In this document: positions 45,604 to 54,000 of the stretch, piece by piece
Numbering within the stretch: the first letter of the stretch is position 1
How the letters are laid out: each line of letters opens with the position of its first letter
DNA from: Flavobacteriaceae bacterium
Lineage (GTDB): Bacteria > Bacteroidota > Bacteroidia > Flavobacteriales > Flavobacteriaceae
Length of the DNA: 64,000 nt
Assembly: GCA_028279515.1 (NCBI GenBank)
Contig: JANQNQ010000008.1
Span: 620,001 to 684,000, forward strand
Direction of reading: 5' to 3'
Translations under genes and position numbers: made by a program
Notes under the pieces: generated by a model
Seen by the model: the letters and a program-made list of their open reading frames with translations, nothing else
Database searches by the model: none
What the model was told of the DNA's origin: nothing

Positions 45604-45703
45604 GATAATTCGGGATTTAGATTTGTGTATTTCGGTTTGCTAGGGTAAACCAAGTATTCAGAGAGCGAATTAAAGAATCGCATCCTTCTTTCTCAAAAAA
45701 TGA

Positions 45704-45725
45704 GAGGGTACAATAGGGGGGACAA
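45704..45725 (-). promoter_or_regulatory. Candidate operator of L4: TGTCCCC direct repeat, 12-bp period
   Basis: Minus strand: TGTCCCC-CCTAT-TGTACCC. It lies between R5 and L4, about 101 bp before the L4 ATG. The second half has one substitution relative to the sites at 19273 and 21177. Confidence 0.45.
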
Positions 45726-45857
45726 GCTGATGACGCCAGTAAATAAAGGAGGTTTGGAAGGGGTGTTGGTTATGGCGACGAATTAGGAAACTAAAAAATT
45801 AGATACTGATATGAGAAAATAAGCGAAAGAATTGCCTTCAATAATGGCCCGACCGAC

Positions 45858-47585
45858 CTATATCGACTGTAAATATTCTTCCAGGTCGACCTCTTGAGAA
45901 AGATTCAGCTTTTTTCGCAAACGGCTTCTTGACTTTTTCACGGCTTCTAATGAAGTAAATCTTAGTCGAGCAATTTCCTTTCTGCCCAAAGACATTCGTA
46001 AGTAAGAGCAGATCTCGAGGTCGGTCTTTGTCAAATTGGGATGTTGCTTTTTAAGGCGTTCGGCAAACTCATGGTTTAAGGCTTCGATATCATTTTTGAT
46101 CAGTGCCAATTTAGAGTCTTCCACCAATTCAGAGCGTAGCTCGGTGATCAAGCTTTGAATGGATACCGTTTCATCGTTCGAAGCGACCTTTTTTAAGTTT
46201 TCGACTAATTTTTCTTTGGATTTCAATTGCTGAAAGGTCTCTGACCGAAGCTTTGTTATTTCTTCCTCTTTAGTAGAAATATCATCTCGCATGTGTTCAA
46301 TGTCTGAAGACATTTGTGCCAATTGCAGCTCTCGTTCTCGCTCTCGCTGTTGTTGAATTTTATGGTTAAGAAACATCTGAAACCCGAGATAAAATAGCAT
46401 GCCGTAGTTGATGACATATTCCGTTTGGATCACGAGCATGGCATTCAATAGATCATTGACCAGCATCAAACAAGTGACCGACATGCTGATAAGCATAACT
46501 AGCGCATAGGGTTTTTTATCCTTGGCGGCCGAGCCGATCTGATAAAGACCTAGCAGAATGACCACCAATCCAAAAACTTGAAAAAAGGGTGCACTGTACG
46601 TGCCGTAAAAGGCAGGAGTAAACAGTACATAGAGGGTACCGACAATGGGAATCGAGGTTAAAAAATACACAAACCTCGAAGAGTAATAGCCAGGGAATAG
46701 GGTATGGTGATATAGGAAAATAAAGGCCAATCCCCCATAATATCCAATGTATCGCATCTTTTGTACGACTTCGAAAGAAATATCTGGAAAGAAGTAATAT
46801 ACAAGTCCTTCTCCAACAAAGAGTTGTCGTGACGCACCGATCAAACAATACAGCCCAAAATATAGGAAATAGTCATACCGTGAAAAGCTTAGGTACTTTA
46901 GGATATGATAGATTCCGAAGAAAACGATCAAAAAAGTAATGAACCCTTCAATGAGCGGTTTGGGGGTGCTTTTTCTGACAAAATGCGTTTTTTCCTGAAT
47001 CGCATTCCGAAGCGGAAAACCACCCCCCAGGCGGTTTTTATGATTCGAGACCACGAGCATGACATCAAGCGCGGCATCTGTCGGAAGGTCAACTCGTAAC
47101 GGTCTACCGTCCACTTCTTCTTTGTCCTCATCCTTAGAGATTTGACCATGTGTGGCAATTTTTTTCCCATTGGCCCATAGCTCAACCGCTCCAAGCGTTC
47201 GTGCAATGTTTAAAACTTTTGAAGTTTCAATGTCCTTCTGTTTGATATAAAAACGAAATGTGCCATACCCTTTCGGGCCGTATTCGTTCTGTGACCAAAC
47301 GGCCGCTGGCCAGGCAATGGTATCTGCTTTTTTTAAGGCGGAAGGGGTAAAGGTACCTTGGTCATCCAGGGGCCATTGTTGCCAGTAGAACAAAGTTTCA
47401 CCCTGCAATGTCAGAGTGGGATTGTCGGAAAAACTCCAGTCAGAAAGGTCCAAAGTCCCATTTTGAATCGTTGGTGCTTGTTTTGAGTTCGAAACACATC
47501 CGAAGAGAAAAAAAACAAAAACCCCCACACAGCACCGAAGCACATATGGCATGAAGGATAGGAAAGGGTCTTTTGGGAATTTCAT
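45858..47585 (-). CDS. R5: 7TMR-DISM membrane regulator with LuxR-type HTH
   Basis: This protein has 575 aa from the ATG at 47585; an upstream in-frame TTG adds only three residues. A hydrophobic N-terminus ends in a lipobox-like LFGC (Cys30). Residues about 40-200 are a galactose-binding-like periplasmic domain of the DISMED2 type (FRFYIKQKD...ARTLGAVELWANGKKI...). Seven hydrophobic helices follow (about 215-410), then a coiled coil rich in RERERE/EEEITKL, then the HTH at about 515-575 (LTKTDLEICSYLRMSLGRKEIARLRFTSLEAVKKSRSRLRKKL in part). 7TMR-DISM receptors usually sense extracellular carbohydrates or related ligands; here the receptor is joined directly to DNA binding. It is 254 bp upstream of L4. 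Confidence 0.83.
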   Translation of the reverse strand: MKFPKDPFLSFMPYVLRCCVGVFVFFLFGCVSNSKQAPTIQNGTLDLSDWSFSDNPTLTLQGETLFYWQQWPLDDQGTFTPSALKKADTIAWPAAVWSQNEYGPKGYGTFRFYIKQKDIETSKVLNIARTLGAVELWANGKKIATHGQISKDEDKEEVDGRPLRVDLPTDAALDVMLVVSNHKNRLGGGFPLRNAIQEKTHFVRKSTPKPLIEGFITFLIVFFGIYHILKYLSFSRYDYFLYFGLYCLIGASRQLFVGEGLVYYFFPDISFEVVQKMRYIGYYGGLAFIFLYHHTLFPGYYSSRFVYFLTSIPIVGTLYVLFTPAFYGTYSAPFFQVFGLVVILLGLYQIGSAAKDKKPYALVMLISMSVTCLMLVNDLLNAMLVIQTEYVINYGMLFYLGFQMFLNHKIQQQRERERELQLAQMSSDIEHMRDDISTKEEEITKLRSETFQQLKSKEKLVENLKKVASNDETVSIQSLITELRSELVEDSKLALIKNDIEALNHEFAERLKKQHPNLTKTDLEICSYLRMSLGRKEIARLRFTSLEAVKKSRSRLRKKLNLSQEVDLEEYLQSI

Positions 47586-48000
47586 TCGGGCCAAATGGGT
47601 TTGCTACAAAAATAGGAGAAAATATTTTTGATAGATGTTAGTAGTGAGTACAGAGTATTGAGTACAAAGAATGAATGCTGGATTTTAAATGTTGAGTGTT
47701 GAATGATTGTTTTTTGAGTATTGATGCGTATGTCCCCTCTAGAAAGAGGGGAGGCCGAAGGCAGGGGTGTGTAAATACACCTCCCTCGGCCCCTCCTTTT
47801 TAGGAGGGAAGGTTTGTGGTAGGCTTATATTATTTCATAGAGAAAACACCAACGACCAACGACTACTGACTATCGACTAAAAAAGTACAGAGTACAAAGG
47901 CTGAATTCTAAATATGATCTTTTCTAAATTGGTAGATTTCTACATTAGAGAATTGGTTCATTAAACAATTTCTAACGACCACCAACTAACAACTAACGAC
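47586..48000. repeat. Repeat-rich intercassette spacer
   Basis: No gene is present. It holds the long direct repeat at 47687-47775, the words AGTACAGAGTA and CAACGACCAACGACTA in several variants, and CCTCCCTCGGCCCCTCC...GGAGGG near 47780. Confidence 0.7.
47687..47775. repeat. Long direct repeat, copy B1
   Basis: This unit of 89 bp matches 58731-58819 with a single mismatch when compared base by base, in the same orientation. The pair flanks the L5-R6 cassette, 11,044 bp apart. Confidence 0.9.
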
Positions 48001-48004
48001 CAAA

Positions 48005-48075
48005 AAGAAAACCCCAAAGCACCATGCTTCAGGGTTTAATGGACTTTATCTCCCCTTCCTTTGATAAAGTCGCTA
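48005..48075 (-). terminator. Double-hairpin 3' element of L5
   Basis: Transcript order: GACTTTATC...GATAAAGTC hairpin, then AACCCTGAAGC / GCTTTGGGGTT hairpin, then TTTTCTTTTTG. Same architecture as after L1-L4. Confidence 0.85.
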
Positions 48076-48087
48076 TTTGCTAAATAA

Positions 48088-51000
48088 TTAAGGCATTTGT
48101 TGTTGTATCTTATAGAATACCGAGTTAAATATTTGATTGCTCGGATGGGCTAGAATATTGTCTTTGATATAGAGCAATTCGTTACCGGCATTGAGAAAGA
48201 TTACTTCTCCATCCATATTAACATCTGTGTCGTAATACCCTTGTGGCTTATAGAATACCGAAGCTCCAAACGGACTCTCAACTGCGGAAACATCTAAGAC
48301 GGTTTGTTTGATTTCTACCGATTCAGCACCCGTGTTTAAAAAGACGATCTCTCCATTGGTATTAGCATCACCTGCCCACATGCCCAACGTGTTCGTAGGC
48401 ATACCATAGGTGGTTTGTGCATTGGCGCCATAGGTTGCAGTACCGCTACTACTTGTAAAATCAATGTTGTTGGTGCCTGCAGAATATGTTAATGCTGCCA
48501 TGCTCATGATCGTCAAATGATTGCGATGTTTTACGGTGATGTAATAGGTGTCATTTAGAGTTGAAAAGTTTAGAACGGAAGTTCCGTCTACATCCACCAC
48601 ATCACCATCTCTTTGCAATAACGCAGAGCGCGAATACATGACCTTGGTATTGTCAGTTTCATCTCTGAGCTCAATCCAGATCCAATCTACAATGGCATCT
48701 ACGCCTGTAACGTCAAACACAGTAGCATTGCAAGTTAGTGCATCGAGATACGGACTCGTAGTTGGTATGTGGCCTGCAACACGAAGGTCATCACGCATTA
48801 GACTTTCTTCACCCGTATTTGGATTCATTGCGGCACCTTGTAAAAACACATGTAAGGCCAAGGAGAAATCTGTAGTACAAGTGGTCTCGCTGAAACTTGT
48901 TGTTGAGTCAATATCCGTCCAATTAGCAGAACTATATGCGGCATCATCAACCAAAATGCATGCTAGGTTAGGAGTGCCTGTTGTTTGAAAATCTACAATA
49001 CTAGTATTGTTTCCATTTTTGATGTTCAAGTTGCTTAGCAGTGCGTTGTCGTTTAGGAGCACTTCTAGAAGAGCCACGTTATTACTCAAATCTAAATCTG
49101 TCAACTGGTTGGACTCCTCACATTCTAAATAAGTCAATACTACATTATTGCTCAAATCCAATGTTGTTAGTAAAGTGTATGAAAAGTATAATTCATTCAA
49201 CAATGTATTATTACTTATGTCCAACGTTGTAATATTTAAACCTTCGATCGATAAATATTCAAGGCTCACATTGTTCGATATATCTAAAGAGACCATATCA
49301 TTACCTCCTACGTCTAAATCTGTCAATAGTACATTATTGGAAACATCTAAATTGGTTATATCATTTCCTGTAAGGTCTAAATTTAACAAAGCCGTATTAC
49401 TAGTCAAATCAATCGAACTAAGCGAATTTCCTCGTAAGTTTAACGCTTCAAGCAAGGTTGAGTTTGTAATGTCTATAGAAGAGATGTTATTGTTTGAAAG
49501 ATCGACATCATTCAATTGCGTATTGGTAGATAGGTCTATCGATGTTAGATTATTACCAGAACAAATTAATCGCTCAAGGGCTAAAAAGTCCTCTATTCCT
49601 GTTAAATCATTTACGCCGTTAGAGGGTACATACAAGTAGGTGACTGATTCAATTAAAGCCGTTGGTACTTGACCGTCTGAAGCTATGTCGTCATAACCTA
49701 AAGCATTTAGTCTTGATTCAAATGTGCTATCCGGAATGGCCGTATAACGACAGTAGGTATCACTAAAGCTTGTGGTCGGATTAATGCTTGTCCAATTCGT
49801 CGTACTGTACGCCGCATCGTCTACAAGGATACAATCAAGATTGACGTTTGAGTTGGTGTTGAATACGGTGATATTTGTGTTGTAACCGTTTCTAACATCA
49901 AGACTTGTTAGGTCGTTGTTGTCCAAACGAATGAATGCTAAGGCCGGGTTGTTCGTAAGATCAAGTGTGGTCAGTTCATTGTTGAACAAGGAAATTTTTC
50001 TCAAACTTGTCAAGGTTGAAAAGTCAAAGCTGGTGAAGTCATTTCCGTAACCGACCAGTTCTTCAAAGTTCACCAGCCCTTCCAGGTTTAGGACATCCAT
50101 ATTGTTATCATCGCACTTGATGAATTCGAGCAATGTGTTATTTCGTAGATCCAAGTTTTGGATGGAGTTGTTATGACATCTCAAACGGGTTAATGCTGAA
50201 AAGTCTTGGATTCCGGAAAGGTTGGCAATATTTTTTGAGCCAACATCTAGTGTTGTAACTGTTTCGATCAAAGTCGTTGGAACTTGTCCATCACCACTAA
50301 TGTCATCATAGCCCAAAGTTTCTAACGCAGCTTCAAAATTCGCATCAGGGATGGTGGTATAACGACAATATGTGCTGCTAAAAGTAGTTCCAACATCGAT
50401 GGTTGTCCAATTCGTCGTTGAATACGCTACGTCATCAACAATGATACAAGTCAAGCCAGCATTGTTATTTGCTGCAAAAGTCGTAACGTTTGCATTGTTT
50501 CCGTTTTGAACATTCAGATAGCTTAGGTTGCTGTTGTTGTTACATGTCAATTGTGTGAGTGCCGAATTTGCACTAAGATCTAGACTTGATAGATCGTTTT
50601 GTTCTACAAACAAGATTTGCAACAAGGTATTATTGCTCAGATCCAATTCGGTCAATTGATTGGCCAATAGATCTAAGTTCACCAACTGAGTGTTCGCACT
50701 TACATCAAGACTTGTTAACGAATTTCCGTAGATGACCAAGTTGCTCAGTGATAAATTATTTGAAACATCAAGACTGGTCAGCCCGCAATTAAAGGCACTT
50801 AAAGAAGTTAAGTTGCTGTTGCTAGATATATCAAATGTAGTAAATGTGTTATTTGAGCATACCAATGATTCTAGGTCCCTAAAATCTTCGATTCCTGTTA
50901 AATCTGTAATACTTCGATTTGCAACATTTAAACTCGTAACAACTTCGATCAATGCCGTTGGAACTTGTCCGTCGGCAGAGATATCATCGTACCCCAACGT

Positions 51001-54000
51001 TTCTAATCGAGCTTCGAAATTAGCATCTGGAACCGACGTATAACGGCAATACGTATCACTAAAACTAGTGTGTACATCTACACTATACGTATTGTTGGCG
51101 TGGGTAAGGTCATCAACTACAATGCAATTTAAATCAGAATTGTTATTTGTGTATAGAAATAGGTAATAGGTTACCGAACCTCCACTTTTTGTGTTCAAAT
51201 ACGTTAGGCTATTGTCCCTTAGGTCTAAGTATTGTAGTTGAGGGTTATTAGTGGTGTCTAAACTGGTCAAAACATTACCTGTAAGATTCACAAATTGCAA
51301 ATCTGTATTCAATGATAGATCGATTTGACTTAGATCATTCTCATTGAGAAACAAATGTGTTAGATCTGGGTTGTTTGAAAGATCAATAGAAGCAATGTTG
51401 TTTCCTGTCGCATACATTTTATTCAAACCAGTATTCTGACTTACGTCCATAACAGAAAGCGCATTATTGTTTACAACAATATCTGTTAAGCTCAGATTTT
51501 GACTTAGATCCAAACTTGTCACTGAACTATTGGCGATATCTAAAATTCTCAAATTCGAATTTTGAGTCACATCGATAGCCGTTAAGGAATTGTCTTTCGC
51601 AAATAGGTTTTCCAAAGCAGAGAAATCCTGTATTCCTGTTAAGTCAGTGATTCCTTCATTTTCAATATCTAGAACTGTAATCCCTTCAATTAATTCTGTC
51701 GGTACTTGACCGTCGCTAGTGATGTCATCGTATCCTAACGCATCTAAAGCAGCCTCAAAATTCGCATCGGGAATAAGCGTGTATTCACAATAATCACTAA
51801 AGTTGGCTGTGCCATCAATGTTGGTCCAATGGGTTGTGCTCCAAGTAGGGTCATCTACAGCGATACAAGTGAGTAATGGGTTTCCTGTTACATTAAAATC
51901 TCCTGTCGGAATTGCTGTATTATTTCCGTTTTTGATGTTTAATGCGCTTAAGTTATTGTTTGACGCTTCAAATCTTGTCAGCGCCGTATTATTGGAAAGG
52001 TCAAATGACGTGATATCATTACTATCTATGATTAATACTCTTAAAGCCGAATTAGTAAAAGTATCTATAGAGGTTAGATCATTATCTAATAGGTTCAAAA
52101 CTTCCAACAAGAGGTTTTGTGACAGATCAATGCTTGTAAACGCATTATTTCTAATATAAGCATGCGTTAAGTTTGTGTTATTGGTAATATCTAAAGCCGA
52201 AAGCCCTGTTTCGATCAAGTTGAGCTCTTGAAGATTGACGTTGTTTGACAGATCAATTGACGTTAACGGATTTTGCCTAAGGTTTAGATCCGTTAGCAAT
52301 ATATTCTGACTTACATCTAATGTGGTCAATTGATTGAATCGAATATCAAGGTCCGTTAAGGCTGTGTTTGATGTTAGGTCTAATGCAGTGATGTTGTTAT
52401 TGTCAGCAACCAGAACTTGAAGGTTGACGTTGTTAGATAGATCAAGTGCCGTTAACCCATTATTATCTACATTTAAATCTGTCAGGGCAGTAAAATCTTG
52501 AATGCCCGTCAAATCTGCAATGACCTGATTGTTCACATCTAAACTTGTTACGACCTCAATTAAAGCTGTGGGTACTTGGTTATCTCCAGCAATGTCATCA
52601 TAACCCAAGGTGTTTAGTGCAGCCTCAAAATTTGAATCTGGAATAGCTGTGTAATCACAATACAAGCTACTAAAAGTAGTAGCGCCATCTATATTGGTCC
52701 AGTTTGTAGTACTGTATGCAACATCGTCAACAAGAATACAGGGTATCGAAGTATTAGAAGTGTTGAACGTACTTATACTTGTGTTTGCCCCGTTTTTGAC
52801 GTTTAAACTGCTTAATGAATTCATATCATTGGCGATCAAGTTCGTTAGGGCTGTATTTGATGACAGATCCAATGATGTGATATCGGTATAAGCGACATCA
52901 AGCGTGGCCAAGTTGGAATTCGAACGTACATCAAGAGAGGTGATATCACTATCCCATAGGTCTAAGAAGGATAGATTTGTATTCGCACTTGTATCTAACG
53001 TCAGAATATCACAACTCGTACAAGCAAAACGAGTTAACGCTGTGTTGTTCGAAAGATCTACGGTGGTTCCTCTAAACTGTCTTAACCTAAAATCCTCAAG
53101 CGCCGTATTGTTACTCACATCGATGGTCGTAAATATATTTCCATTCGCAGCCCATAACACACGTAAGGCACTTAAATTACTTACATCTAAAGAGGTCAGG
53201 TTGTTATATTGCAGACGAAGTGTTTCTAAGGCTACAAAATCATTAATTCCTGTTAGGTCCGAAATGCCTTCATTAGAAACATCCAAACTGGTGATTCCCG
53301 AAATAAGAGGTGTTGGCACTTGTCCGTCCCCAGCAATATCATCATACCCCAAAGTATGTAGTGCGGCTTCAAAATTCGCATCAGGAATGGCCGTATATGC
53401 ACAAAAGTTGCTGAAGGTCGCTCCGCCATTGTTGTTCCAATTGGCCGTGCTGTATGCAGGGTCGTCAACCACGATACAATTCAAGCCAGAATTTCCGCCT
53501 GCATGGAAATAGGTGAAATTCGTATTGTTTCCATTTTTGACATTTAAACCAGTGAGATCATTTCCTTGCACCGAAAAATTGGTCAACGAAGTATAGCTCG
53601 AAAAGTCATAATCACCAGATAAATTACAGTTTGACAATGTTACTCTCGTAATGATTGAAGGATCTGCTATAGTGAAAGAAACTAAATTAGGGTTGTTGTA
53701 AACGACCAATTGTGTCAATACCAAATTATTGGTCACATCAACGCTTGTGAGGTTGTTATTATCAGCAATTAAAGTTTCTAATGCTGTAAAGTTTTCAATA
53801 CCTGTTAAATCCGTAATATTTTCGAGACGCACATTTAACGAAGTGAGTGTGTTGACTAACGAAGTCGGTACTTTTCCATCGCCCAGGTAATTGTCATAGG
53901 TCAAATTGTTCAATGCGTTTTCAAAATTCGCATCAGGAATTTGGGTATAGGCTATTTCGTTTATCGTAAAACTACCTAGGCTCTTTTGGCAAGAATCATC

